Shown here piece after piece: positions 1-6,840 of a DNA stretch of 12,993 bases (positions are counted from its first letter, which is position 1; every line of letters starts with the position of its first letter). The position numbers and the translations under genes were made by a program. The notes beneath the pieces were generated by a model that made no database searches, was not told the DNA's origin, and was given only the letters and a program-made list of their open reading frames with translations. The stretch lies in contig MVQS01000182.1 in the NCBI GenBank assembly GCA_002067855.1, forward strand, positions 1 to 12,993, in the 5' to 3' direction. Source of the DNA: Syntrophaceae bacterium PtaB.Bin038 (GTDB lineage Bacteria; Desulfobacterota; Syntrophia; Syntrophales; UBA2192).

Positions 1-1
1 G

Positions 2-289
2 CCTCTTACGAGGGATCTCTATCTCGGCCTAGCCTACATGGGCGAAGAGTACGAGGAGACGCCCGAACGGGAAGCTTCGATGCCCTGGGTTCTCAGGAAT
101 CCGGAGACCCGGGGGCCGATGTACGACACGATGCCGGAAGAAGAGGATCCGGGGACCGAGGAGTTCTGGCGGGCCTGGGCCAAGACGCCGCAGGCCCGGA
201 AGGAAAGCGTCAATCCGGACGCGGATGTCGAAGCCCTGCTCGCTACCGGCATGATCTCGAAGGCGGGTGCGCATAAGAAGAAGGAATAA
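2..289 (+). CDS. 3' end of an unrecognised gene (5' truncated by window edge)
   Basis: An open frame runs from the first bases of the window to TAA at 287-289, giving about 95 residues. The first internal ATG, at 38, has no Shine-Dalgarno sequence before it, and the frame stays open upstream of it, so this is more likely the C-terminal part of a longer protein than a complete 83-residue gene. The visible part is acidic in the middle (runs of Glu and Asp with several Pro) and ends in a basic Ala-His-Lys-Lys-Lys-Glu tail. It shows no membrane segment and no motif I recognise. It is separated by 139 bases from the next gene, so a shared transcript is possible but not shown. No function is proposed. 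Confidence 0.5.
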   Translation, partial: PLTRDLYLGLAYMGEEYEETPEREASMPWVLRNPETRGPMYDTMPEEEDPGTEEFWRAWAKTPQARKESVNPDADVEALLATGMISKAGAHKKKE

Positions 290-350
290 TCTCCGCTTGA
301 CTTCGCCGCCGCTCCGGCGGCCGTGTCGGACCAGGCGGGACAACCGGCGG

Positions 351-371
351 CCGGAACCTGGTTCCGGAACC
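351..371. repeat. Overlapping palindromes upstream of the 429 gene
   Basis: Bases 351-367 form a perfect inverted repeat with 8-base arms (CCGGAACC / GGTTCCGG) around one central T. Bases 360-371 (GGTTCCGGAACC) form a second perfect 12-base palindrome that shares the middle arm. The site ends 57 bases before the ATG at 429. It could be an operator or simply a structured GC-rich leader. It is not the same as the GGGAACGTTCCC operator of the downstream operon. Confidence 0.35.
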
Positions 372-428
372 ACAAGGCCGATCCGGAGTCCGGCGCCGAC
401 GCGGCTCCGGTCGGGAGGGAGAACCTGT

Positions 429-1238
429 ATGACCCACGGAGACCACTGGGCCGCGATCGATCCGGACCACGAGCGACTGATCGAGGAGATGCTCTCGGTC
501 GTCGGGACGAAGGGCCGGGTCGTTGGGAGATCGAACACGGTCGTCGGGGACGGCGAGAGGCAATGGGAGTCCGAAGTGGTGGGCCTGCGGTACCCGGCGG
601 ACCCGCTCGGGTTCCTCGGACTCGTCGTGGCCCGGGACGGCCGGCGGGAGATGTGGACCGCCTTCCCCCACGCCGAGGGCAGGAGCAGATCCACCCTCAT
701 CGTGGAGCGAATCGAACCCGAGGGAAACGGCATCGAGGCGGTGATCCATGTCGGCATGCCGGACGCCGGGGGCTTCTCCGTCTCGGATCCCCTGTACTTC
801 CTGGACAAGGACCATCTCGAGGAAGGCCGGGAAGCCGCGTTCCGCCTCTCCGCCGTGGCCTACGGCCTTCGGAAGTGCGAACCGGTGTCCTTGACCGGGG
901 GACCCCTCTTCGAGATGCTGCGCGAGGAGTACCTGGAGGAGAACCCGGACAGGGACCCCGCGGAAGTGACGGCCATACCGATCTCCGTCGCCGGGACGGC
1001 CTGCCTCTTCCCCGAGGAGGACGCGGATGCCCAGGTGATGTTCAGGGTCGACGAGGTGTACACCTTCGACTGCGGCCGGCCGGTGACGCGACTGTCCGGC
1101 GTCGTGATGAGGAGCGGCGAGGACAGGGAGCTCCGGATCGACGTCTACGCGTCCGCCCCGGCCCTGGACGGGTACGTCCCGCGGGTGGGGGACGAGGTCC
1201 AGGCCGTCGTGTGGATGCAGGGAGTCCTGGACAGGTAG
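429..1238 (+). CDS. Conserved-looking hypothetical protein, 269 aa, function unknown
   Basis: I do not recognise this protein. The frame is open further upstream, but ATG 429 is the best start: a GGAGG at 414-418 sits ten bases before it, and the residues that upstream starts would add are Arg/Pro-rich and look like translated leader. The product is soluble, has neither signal peptide nor membrane segment, and is acidic. It alternates hydrophobic and charged residues as in beta-rich folds. The C-terminal section (about 230-269) carries a Gly-Tyr-Val-Pro-Arg-Val-Gly-Asp segment followed by Val-Val-Trp-Met-Gln-Gly, reminiscent of the end of an OB-type barrel, which is a weak impression only. 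A Tyr/Asp/Leu-rich helical stretch lies near 130-180. A hairpin follows it at 1259-1284, and the operon regulator begins 188 bases later, so it is probably a separate transcription unit. Confidence 0.7.
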   Translation: MTHGDHWAAIDPDHERLIEEMLSVVGTKGRVVGRSNTVVGDGERQWESEVVGLRYPADPLGFLGLVVARDGRREMWTAFPHAEGRSRSTLIVERIEPEGNGIEAVIHVGMPDAGGFSVSDPLYFLDKDHLEEGREAAFRLSAVAYGLRKCEPVSLTGGPLFEMLREEYLEENPDRDPAEVTAIPISVAGTACLFPEEDADAQVMFRVDEVYTFDCGRPVTRLSGVVMRSGEDRELRIDVYASAPALDGYVPRVGDEVQAVVWMQGVLDR

Positions 1239-1258
1239 GCAGGCGACCGCCGCGGGAA

Positions 1259-1284
1259 GCGTCTCCCCCGGAATGGGGAGGCGC
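1259..1284 (+). terminator. Hairpin after the 429-1238 gene, possible terminator
   Basis: Left arm 1259-1268 pairs with right arm 1275-1284 over ten base pairs, one of them G-U, around a six-base loop (CGGAAT). It begins 20 bases after the stop codon, where a terminator would be expected. No T-run follows, so Rho-independent termination is uncertain; it may instead stabilise the 3' end of the transcript. Confidence 0.4.
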
Positions 1285-1358
1285 CTCCCGGCAGTCCCCC
1301 CGGATGCGGGTCGGCCATCCCGCGGGCGCCGGGCCCGCAAGCTTTCTGAAATTTCTGC

Positions 1359-1370
1359 GGGAACGTTCCC
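1359..1370. promoter_or_regulatory. Operator O1, perfect palindrome GGGAACGTTCCC
   Basis: This is a perfect 12-base palindrome with a central CG step, the half-site geometry expected for LacI-family dimers, whose hinge-helix leucine inserts at a central CpG. It resembles the TGGGAGCGCTCCCA operator of actinomycete CebR. The 16 bases from 1359 to 1374 recur exactly at 1413-1428. O1 lies just upstream of the probable -35 element, and its centre is 54 bases from that of O2, close to five helical turns. Confidence 0.85.
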
Positions 1371-1374
1371 ATAT

Positions 1375-1407
1375 TTGCTTGCGCAAGTAAAAGAATCGTG
1401 TTATTCT
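1375..1407 (+). promoter_or_regulatory. Probable operon promoter between the two operators
   Basis: Two overlapping sigma-70-like readings are possible. One is TTGCTT (1375-1380) with TGTTAT (1399-1404), 18-base spacer. The other is TTGCGC (1379-1384) with TATTCT (1402-1407), 17-base spacer. This AT-richer stretch stands out from GC-rich surroundings. Either reading places the transcription start at about 1411-1415, inside operator O2, which would give direct repression. Confidence 0.5.
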
Positions 1408-1409
1408 TG

Positions 1410-1427
1410 TATGGGAACGTTCCCATA
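1410..1427. promoter_or_regulatory. Operator O2, 18-base palindrome abutting the regulator's start codon
   Basis: Bases 1410-1427 read TATGGGAACGTTCCCATA, a perfect 18-base palindrome sharing its core with O1. Its last base is the A of the ATG at 1427. The site therefore occupies both the likely transcription start and the place where a Shine-Dalgarno sequence would normally sit. A regulator dimer bound here would block initiation. In RNA the same bases could fold into a hairpin next to the start codon. Confidence 0.88.
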
Positions 1428-2458
1428 TGAGCAAGAAACCGAGTATAAGCATCATCGAGGTCGCCCAGCTCGCGGGCGTCTCCAAAAGCACCGTTTCGCG
1501 TGTGGTCTCGGACCGAGGAGGTTCGGTCAGTCCCGAGGCCGAGGCCAAGGTCCTAGCCGCCATCGAGGAACTGGGTTACATCCGCAACCACATCGCCGTG
1601 GGGCTCAGGACCCAGCGCACTTGGATGGTCCTCATCATGGTCCCCGACATAGCCAACCCCTTCTGGGCGGAGACCGCGAGGGCGGCCCAGGACGGGCTCG
1701 AGGCCGCGGGTTACTCCGTGGTGATCGGCAATACCGACTGGAACGAGGTGCGCCAGGAGCGCTACTTAGGACTGGCGAGGTCGGGCCGCTTCGACGGTCT
1801 CATCCTGAACAGTGTCACCAACGACCTTGAGGCGATCCGGTCGATGCGGATCCCCACCGTCCTCCTTGGGGAACGGAGCGAAAATCCGTGCCTCGACACG
1901 GTGGGAACGGATACCCTGGCTGCGACCCGCAGGGCCCTGGACTACCTCTGGGCTACGGGCCATAGGCGGATTGCCATCGCGACAAGCGAGTACGGCAGCG
2001 AGCGTTTCCTCTCGCTCAGGCGCCGCGCCTACGCCGACTTCCTGGCCGAAAAGGGGTTGTCCCTCGATCCGGCCATCGTGTTCCAGATCCGGCTGTCCGA
2101 GGAGGGGGGACGCGAGTTGGCCAGGTCTATCCTGGCCCTGCCCGACTGGCAAAGGCGCATCGACTCGATCTTCTGCGGCAACGACGTCCTCGCGATCGCG
2201 ACCATCGAGGCCCTGGGCGAGGCGGGCGTCATCGTGGGCCGGGATCTTTCCATCATCGGTCTGGACGACATTCCCGCCGCCGCCCACTGCCGACCGGCGC
2301 TCACCACGGTGCGGAAACAGCGCGAGAAGACCGGGCGGGCCGCCGCGGAGCTCCTTTTGGCCCGGATAGCCGATCCTGAGCGTCCCTTTGAAAAACGTCT
2401 CTTCCCCGGAGAGCTCGTCACGCGAGAGAGCGTGGCGGAAAGGCGTGCCGATCAATGA
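1427..2458 (+). CDS. LacI-family transcriptional regulator, local repressor of the operon
   Basis: At 343 residues this has the usual LacI/GalR length and order. The N-terminal helix-turn-helix is at about residues 9-28 (recognition part Ser-Lys-Ser-Thr-Val-Ser-Arg-Val). A hinge helix around 51-60 ends in Leu60, the family's minor-groove intercalating leucine. A periplasmic-binding-protein-like effector domain spans about 65-335, with the typical VPDIANPFW (72-80), GNDVLAIATIEAL and IGLDDIP segments. ATG 1427 is the only in-frame start because an in-frame TAA lies at 1388-1390. No good Shine-Dalgarno precedes it; a weak GGGA is buried in operator O2. Two matching palindromes upstream imply autorepression and control of the whole operon, with an imported sugar or its derivative as likely inducer. 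The stop overlaps the next start (ATGA), implying translational coupling. Confidence 0.93.
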   Translation: MSKKPSISIIEVAQLAGVSKSTVSRVVSDRGGSVSPEAEAKVLAAIEELGYIRNHIAVGLRTQRTWMVLIMVPDIANPFWAETARAAQDGLEAAGYSVVIGNTDWNEVRQERYLGLARSGRFDGLILNSVTNDLEAIRSMRIPTVLLGERSENPCLDTVGTDTLAATRRALDYLWATGHRRIAIATSEYGSERFLSLRRRAYADFLAEKGLSLDPAIVFQIRLSEEGGRELARSILALPDWQRRIDSIFCGNDVLAIATIEALGEAGVIVGRDLSIIGLDDIPAAAHCRPALTTVRKQREKTGRAAAELLLARIADPERPFEKRLFPGELVTRESVAERRADQ

Positions 2459-3447
2459 GAACGAGAAGCGAGGCCCTCGCGGACCGCGGGCGGCTGGAGA
2501 GCAAGGCGGCGGGAGCCCTGGTCGGGCTGGCCATCGGTGACGCGATGGGCGACATCGGGAGAAGCCAGGAGCATCGGGCCAAGTTCGGCATCGTGACCAA
2601 TCTCTATCCCGAGGCCAAGAGCACCGATGACACCGAGTTCGGAGTGCTCACGGCCAAGGCTCTCCTGGACACCCGCGGCGCCCTGAGCGCCGATGCGGTG
2701 GCTGCGGCCTGGCGACGCTACGTCCTGGATCGGGGCGGAGCCAAGAAACGCGCGGGACGGCCTCTCTACGGCGCCCTCGCCAATCTGTCCCGAGGCCTCG
2801 AGCCGCCCTTCTCCGGACGTTACAATATCATGAACGTGGACGACGGGGCGGCCATGAGGGCGAGTCCCCACGGGATAGTGAGGGCTGGGGATCCGGAAGG
2901 GGCCGCGCGCCTCGCCGCCCTGGACGCTTCGGTCAGCCATGACATGGACGGCATCTGGGCCGCCGAGGCTATAGCCGCGAGCGTGGCTGTCGCCATGGCG
3001 GACGGCAGCCCGGACGAAATCATTGCAGCGGGGCGGGCCCGCATGCCGAAAGGCTCCTGGCTCGCGGACGCGATGGATCGGGCCATGGCCATCTGTGAGG
3101 CGAAGCCGGACATCGAGCTGGCCTACGAGGAGCTTCACACCGCCCTCTGGACGCCCGAGCACGCGAGCGCTCCGGAGGCCATCCCCCAGGTCTACGCGAT
3201 TTTCAGGCTCACGGGCGAGAATCCCCGGCGCGCCCTCCTTTGGAGCGCCAATTTCGGCCGCGACGCGGATACGATAGCGGGATTGGTCTGCTCTCTCTCA
3301 GGAGCCCTCCACGGCCTTTCGGCCTTCCCCGCCGCCTGGGTCGAGCAGGTGCGGAAGCCTGCGGGCGTCTGTCTCGAGTTCGCCGCCGAGGAGGACATGC
3401 TGGCCCTGGCCGGCGCCCTCGTCTCCCTGGCCCTGGAGACCCGCTAG
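2455..3447 (+). CDS. ADP-ribosylglycohydrolase-family hydrolase 1 (330 aa)
   Basis: This is a compact single-domain member of the ADP-ribosylglycohydrolase (DraG/ARH) family, dinuclear-metal enzymes that hydrolyse ribosyl bonds. Visible family motifs are GLAIGDAMG (24-32), the metal-binding STDDTEF (56-62), SHDMDG (161-166), and NFGRDADTIAGL (266-277), whose Asp270 and Asp272 complete the metal site. The catalytic set therefore looks intact. It has no signal peptide and is expected in the cytoplasm. Its ATG overlaps the regulator's stop by four bases, and permease 1 starts two bases after its own stop. Being first in a sugar-uptake operon suggests a small imported glycoside as substrate rather than an ADP-ribosylated protein, but that is inference from context. 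The aglycone and true sugar are unknown. Confidence 0.88.
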   Translation: MRTRSEALADRGRLESKAAGALVGLAIGDAMGDIGRSQEHRAKFGIVTNLYPEAKSTDDTEFGVLTAKALLDTRGALSADAVAAAWRRYVLDRGGAKKRAGRPLYGALANLSRGLEPPFSGRYNIMNVDDGAAMRASPHGIVRAGDPEGAARLAALDASVSHDMDGIWAAEAIAASVAVAMADGSPDEIIAAGRARMPKGSWLADAMDRAMAICEAKPDIELAYEELHTALWTPEHASAPEAIPQVYAIFRLTGENPRRALLWSANFGRDADTIAGLVCSLSGALHGLSAFPAAWVEQVRKPAGVCLEFAAEEDMLALAGALVSLALETR

Positions 3448-3449
3448 CC

Positions 3450-4355
3450 ATGGCGAGCACGGCCGCCCTCGGCGCGCGCATCAGGAGGGACGGCTTCCTC
3501 TACGTTCTTCTCGCCCCGGCACTAGCCTACTTCATCCTCTTCCACATCCTGCCCATGGCGGGGATGCGGATAGCCTTCGAGGATTTCCGGCTCTTCGGAA
3601 AGAGCGCCTTTGTCGGCCTTAAGCATTTCCGGACCCTCTTTTCATCCCCGGGCTTCGCCACGGTCATAGCGAACACCCTGATCCTGAGCACCATGAAGAT
3701 CGTCCTCTTCTTCCCCCTGCCCATCGTGTTCGCCCTGATGGTGAACGAGGTCAGGAGCTCCGTGCTCAGGAAATTCGTGCAGTCCGTGGCCTACCTTCCC
3801 CACTTCCTCTCCTGGGTGGTCATCGCAGGCGTGTGGATCGCCTTTCTGTCACCGACCGCCGGCGGGGCGAACGAGCTCAGGCGTTTTCTGGGCCTGCCGG
3901 TCCTGGACTACATGACGAGCAAGGAGCACATCCGCTGGGTCCTCTTCGCCTCCGAAACCTGGAGGAGCATCGGCTGGGACTCCATCATTTACCTGGCGGC
4001 CCTCATACGCATCAGCCCCAGCCTCTACGAGTCGGCCGACATGGACGGTGCCAACGCCCTACAGAAAATGCGCTTCATCACCCTGCCCGAACTCGTGCCG
4101 ACCATGGTGACCGTCTTCATCCTCAACCTGGGTTTCTTCATGAACGCCGGCTTTGATCAGGTCTTCAACATGATGAACGATTCGGTCATATCCAGGGTGG
4201 ACATCCTCGACACCTTCGTCTACCGTGTCGGCCTTGTAAATATGCAGTACTCCTTATCCACAGCCGCGAGCCTCTTCAAGGGCGTCATCGGCCTTGTCCT
4301 GATCCTTTCGACCCACGGCATGGCCAAGCGCGTGACGGGAAAGGGGCTTTGGTGA
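3450..4355 (+). CDS. Sugar ABC transporter permease 1, LplB type (301 aa)
   Basis: This is one half of the membrane channel of a carbohydrate ABC importer (MalF/LplB side). Six hydrophobic segments are visible at about 15-36, 73-98, 112-134, 165-187, 217-235 and 271-289. The cytoplasmic EAA loop, which docks the ATPase, is at about 193-213 (YESADMDGANALQKMRFITLP pattern with the conserved Gly200). A longer in-frame reading exists upstream, but it would lie inside the hydrolase gene and would add an Arg/Pro-rich, shadow-like stretch. ATG 3450 gives the normal family length and start (short basic N-terminus, then TM1) and has GGAG at 3434-3437. Its TGA overlaps the ATG of permease 2. The LplB/YtcP pair typically transports oligosaccharides or glycosides. 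Confidence 0.93.
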   Translation: MASTAALGARIRRDGFLYVLLAPALAYFILFHILPMAGMRIAFEDFRLFGKSAFVGLKHFRTLFSSPGFATVIANTLILSTMKIVLFFPLPIVFALMVNEVRSSVLRKFVQSVAYLPHFLSWVVIAGVWIAFLSPTAGGANELRRFLGLPVLDYMTSKEHIRWVLFASETWRSIGWDSIIYLAALIRISPSLYESADMDGANALQKMRFITLPELVPTMVTVFILNLGFFMNAGFDQVFNMMNDSVISRVDILDTFVYRVGLVNMQYSLSTAASLFKGVIGLVLILSTHGMAKRVTGKGLW

Positions 4356-5254
4356 TGGGTACCCGAATCCGCTCCCCCCTCGGCGACCGACTTCTCCGCT
4401 TAGCCATTGTCCTTGTGCTGCTAGGGATCTCCGCAGCCGTCCTCGTTCCCCTCCTCAACATCGTGGCCCTCTCCCTATCAGACACGAAGCGCGTCTCGGA
4501 GCTCAGAGGCCTCGATGTCCTTCCCAAGGGCTTTTCTCTCATCGTGTACAAGATCCTGGCGGCCAACCCGTATTTCATCCGAAGCATCCTAAACTCTGTC
4601 TTCATCACCCTGACGGGTACGACCATCAACCTGATCGTCACGGCGATGGCGGCCTACGCCCTCACGCGGCCGAGCCTGCCCGGCAGGCGCTTTTTCATGC
4701 TCCTCGTGATCGTAGTGATGGTCTTCGAGCCGGGCATAGTGCCTGAGTACCTCGTGGTGAAGAAGATCGGCCTCATGGGGAGCCTCTGGTCCGTCATCTT
4801 CTACAAGGCCGTGAACGTCTACTACCTCATCATCCTGATGCGCTTCTTCGAGGAAGTGCCTCCTTCCCTGGTGGAGGCGGCCCGGGTCGACGGGGCGGGG
4901 CACTGGACTGTCTTCCGCCGCGTCATGCTTCCACTTTCCAAGTCGGCCATGGCCACCCTCGGGCTTTTCTACGGTGTCATGCACTGGAACGAGTACTTCA
5001 GGGCCAGCGTCTACATCACCGACCCCTTGAAATACCCGCTCCAACTCATCCTGCGGCAGTTTGTCGTCTTGGACGACACATCCGCCCTCATCGGGGCGGG
5101 AACCATCTACAGCTACGACGAGGCGGCCCGGCTCTCCTACGCCGCGCTCAAGGCCGGAACCATCGTCGTGGCCATTCTTCCGGTGCTCATGCTCTATCCC
5201 CTGATCCTGCGCTACTACACCCGCGGGGTCATGGAGGGTGGAGTGAAGGAATAG
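4355..5254 (+). CDS. Sugar ABC transporter permease 2, YtcP/UgpE type (299 aa)
   Basis: This is the partner permease (MalG-like side) of the importer. Six hydrophobic segments are visible: about 13-40, 82-103, 112-131, 144-163, 196-215 and 266-286. The EAA loop at about 171-193 (SLVEAARVDGAG, then FRRVMLP) closely matches the family consensus. TTG 4349 and GTG 4352 are in frame just upstream, but ATG 4355 is preferred: it overlaps the previous stop as TGATG and has AAGGGG at 4341-4346 with eight bases of spacing. The strong ribosome-binding site of the binding protein follows its stop closely. No ATP-binding subunit gene accompanies these permeases, so an ATPase encoded elsewhere, MsmX-like in function, must energise the importer. 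Confidence 0.93.
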   Translation: MGTRIRSPLGDRLLRLAIVLVLLGISAAVLVPLLNIVALSLSDTKRVSELRGLDVLPKGFSLIVYKILAANPYFIRSILNSVFITLTGTTINLIVTAMAAYALTRPSLPGRRFFMLLVIVVMVFEPGIVPEYLVVKKIGLMGSLWSVIFYKAVNVYYLIILMRFFEEVPPSLVEAARVDGAGHWTVFRRVMLPLSKSAMATLGLFYGVMHWNEYFRASVYITDPLKYPLQLILRQFVVLDDTSALIGAGTIYSYDEAARLSYAALKAGTIVVAILPVLMLYPLILRYYTRGVMEGGVKE

Positions 5255-5255
5255 C

Positions 5256-5262
5256 AAGGAGG
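5256..5262 (+). promoter_or_regulatory. Strong Shine-Dalgarno AAGGAGG fixing a GTG start
   Basis: A full AAGGAGG lies six bases before GTG 5269 but twelve before the in-frame ATG 5275, so the GTG is the better start for the solute-binding protein. It is the strongest ribosome-binding site seen in the operon, in keeping with the excess of binding protein that importers need. Confidence 0.75.
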
Positions 5263-5268
5263 CAGATC

Positions 5269-6696
5269 GTGAAGATGCGAAGAATCCTGATCGTCGTCCT
5301 TATGGCGCTCCTGGTTTATGGAGCCGCGTTCAGCGCCGCTGCCCAGCCCAAGGTCCGCTTCGTCCTCAAGGATCTGGACGCTGATCCCAACGCCGAGGCA
5401 TTCATCGCGCTCATCGAGAAAGGCATGGCGGCGGCCGGAACCCCAGTCGACCTTGAGATCATCAAGGTGCCCGCGGGCAACTACGCGGAGAAAGTAGGGC
5501 TCATGATCATGTCGGGCGACATCCCCGACCTGATCTACTTCCAGGGAGGCGACGACAAGATCGCGGCCCAGGGAGCCCTGGAGAACCTCACGCCCTACGT
5601 CAACAACTCGAAATACCTAAAGACCCTAATGGACGAACACTCGAAGCAGCGCTTGGCGAGCTATCCCTACCTAGTCTGGTTGGCCCCGCCCCGCGTACGC
5701 GTTCCCGTGATGCGGAAAGACTGGTTCGAGTCCCTGCCCTCGGCCAAGGCCGTCCAGGCCAACCCTACGGTCGACACCTACTACGCGCTTTTCAAGGACC
5801 TCGTGGCCAAGAAGGGCGCCAAGTTCGGCATCTCGATCACCGGAAAGACGAACGGCGTCGAGGAGCTGGACGCCATCTTTGACGCGGCCTTCGGGAACAC
5901 CTCCACCTGGATGAAGGGTCCGGACGGAAAGTGGTTCTACTCCCGCGTCTCGGCCAACGAGAAGGCCAAGCTCGAGTTCTACGCCAAGCTCTACAAAGAA
6001 GGCCTTTTGGATCCCGAGTACCTAACCAAGGCCTGGGACACCAAGGAGCAGGTCTTCTATGAAGGCAAGGCGGGGATGATCCCCGGCGTCGCGCCCGGTT
6101 CCATCGACGTCTACGCGAACAAGATGCAGAAGGCCCAGGGCAGCGACATTATCGCCCTGCCTCCCGCCAAGGGCAAGGCCCAGGGGCTGACTCCCTTCGT
6201 CGATGTCACCAAGGAAACCCGAGGCTTCGCAATCTCCTCCACTTCCAAGGTGAAGAAGGAAGCCTTCGCCGTCCTGGATTTCATGTGGAGTCCCGCCGGC
6301 CTCAAGATCGCGAAGCTCGGCATCCCCGGCATCCACTACATCGACGACGGCAAGCGGTACGTCCTCACGGACAAGTACACCGAATGGCCCATAGGCTGGT
6401 TCGGCGACTCGCTCAACGGCTTCAATCCCGACAAGCCCCTCTCGCGGCCCATCATGAACCAGTCCGCCCTGGACGCCGGCGCCCTGGCCAAGAGGTACAT
6501 GCTGCCCGACCGTAATTTCCTCATCCCCGAGCAGTATGTGACCAACTGGGACCAGATGGTCAATCTGTACAAGGAGTACTGCGCGGACATCGTTACGGGG
6601 AAAAAGCCTATCTCCGCCTTCGACGAGTTCGTCGAGAAGTGGAACAAGGCCGGCGGCGTCGAGATAACCAAGTACGCCCAGACCGTCCTCAAGTAG
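5269..6696 (+). CDS. Extracellular (periplasmic) sugar-type solute-binding protein (475 aa)
   Basis: This is the ligand-binding component of the importer encoded just upstream, of the family-1 solute-binding type (LplA/LipO-like) that pairs with LplB/YtcP permeases. The N-terminus is a Sec signal: basic Lys-Met-Arg-Arg, a hydrophobic core to about residue 21, and a probable cleavage after Ala25 (Ala-Ala-Ala before Gln). There is no lipobox cysteine, so the mature protein should be free in a periplasm. Family features include the MSGDIPDLIYFQGGDD segment (about 79-94) and aromatic residues typical of sugar stacking. Repeated Trp/Tyr around 370-385 (TEWPIGWFGDSLNGF) may line the cleft. Length is normal for the family. 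A GC-rich hairpin follows the stop, perhaps giving this gene higher transcript stability than those downstream. Confidence 0.92.
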   Translation: MKMRRILIVVLMALLVYGAAFSAAAQPKVRFVLKDLDADPNAEAFIALIEKGMAAAGTPVDLEIIKVPAGNYAEKVGLMIMSGDIPDLIYFQGGDDKIAAQGALENLTPYVNNSKYLKTLMDEHSKQRLASYPYLVWLAPPRVRVPVMRKDWFESLPSAKAVQANPTVDTYYALFKDLVAKKGAKFGISITGKTNGVEELDAIFDAAFGNTSTWMKGPDGKWFYSRVSANEKAKLEFYAKLYKEGLLDPEYLTKAWDTKEQVFYEGKAGMIPGVAPGSIDVYANKMQKAQGSDIIALPPAKGKAQGLTPFVDVTKETRGFAISSTSKVKKEAFAVLDFMWSPAGLKIAKLGIPGIHYIDDGKRYVLTDKYTEWPIGWFGDSLNGFNPDKPLSRPIMNQSALDAGALAKRYMLPDRNFLIPEQYVTNWDQMVNLYKEYCADIVTGKKPISAFDEFVEKWNKAGGVEITKYAQTVLK

Positions 6697-6711
6697 ACAT
6701 CAGAACGGATT

Positions 6712-6741
6712 CCCCGCCCGGGCCTTGGGCGCCGGGCGGGG
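6712..6741 (+). terminator. GC-rich hairpin after the binding-protein gene (attenuator or mRNA stabiliser)
   Basis: Arms CCCCGCCCGG (6712-6721) and CCGGGCGGGG (6732-6741) pair perfectly over ten G-C pairs around a ten-base loop. A short T-run (6771-6774) appears only 30 bases later, after a weaker ccgag/ctcgg pairing (6745-6749 with 6759-6763). Immediate intrinsic termination is therefore not clear. Partial termination or 3' protection of the binding-protein message is plausible, since the next gene is otherwise part of the same series. Confidence 0.55.
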
Positions 6742-6778
6742 CCGCCGAGCGATTGCCCCTCGGATAGCCGTTTTGTGG

Positions 6779-6819
6779 CTGTCCGGGCGGCTGTCCCCGA
6801 GCTTGTGATGACTGTCCCC
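6779..6819 (+). repeat. Three short direct CTGTCC repeats in the only sizeable operon gap
   Basis: CTGTCC occurs at 6779, 6791 and 6812, the last two as CTGTCCCC. They lie between the binding-protein hairpin and the start of hydrolase 2. Spacing is irregular (12 and 21 bases). They may be chance in GC-rich DNA or part of a leader control element. Confidence 0.25.
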
Positions 6820-6831
6820 AAGCCCCGCGAT

Positions 6832-6835
6832 GGAG
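6832..6835 (+). promoter_or_regulatory. Shine-Dalgarno GGAG deciding the hydrolase 2 start
   Basis: GGAG lies five bases before ATG 6841. The other in-frame candidates, GTG 6775 and ATG 6808, lack a comparable site and would add residues that do not look like protein of this family, so ATG 6841 is chosen. Confidence 0.65.
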
Positions 6836-6840
6836 TTTCA

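Noticed and set aside
267..428. Upstream ATG extension of the 429 gene
   Set aside because: The added residues are Arg/Pro/Thr-rich and overlap the preceding gene. GGAGG at 414-418 supports ATG 429.
243..1340. Long minus-strand open frame across the first two genes and the control region
   Set aside because: The protein is Arg/Pro/Gly/His-rich without motifs and runs through the intergenic hairpin, which is typical of a GC-rich shadow frame.
3240..3449. Upstream extension of permease 1
   Set aside because: It lies inside the conserved end of hydrolase 1 and adds an Arg/Gly/Pro-rich stretch before a normal permease start at 3450.
6775..6840. GTG 6775 or ATG 6808 as start of hydrolase 2
   Set aside because: Neither has a Shine-Dalgarno sequence and the extra residues look non-family. 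GGAG before ATG 6841 is better placed.
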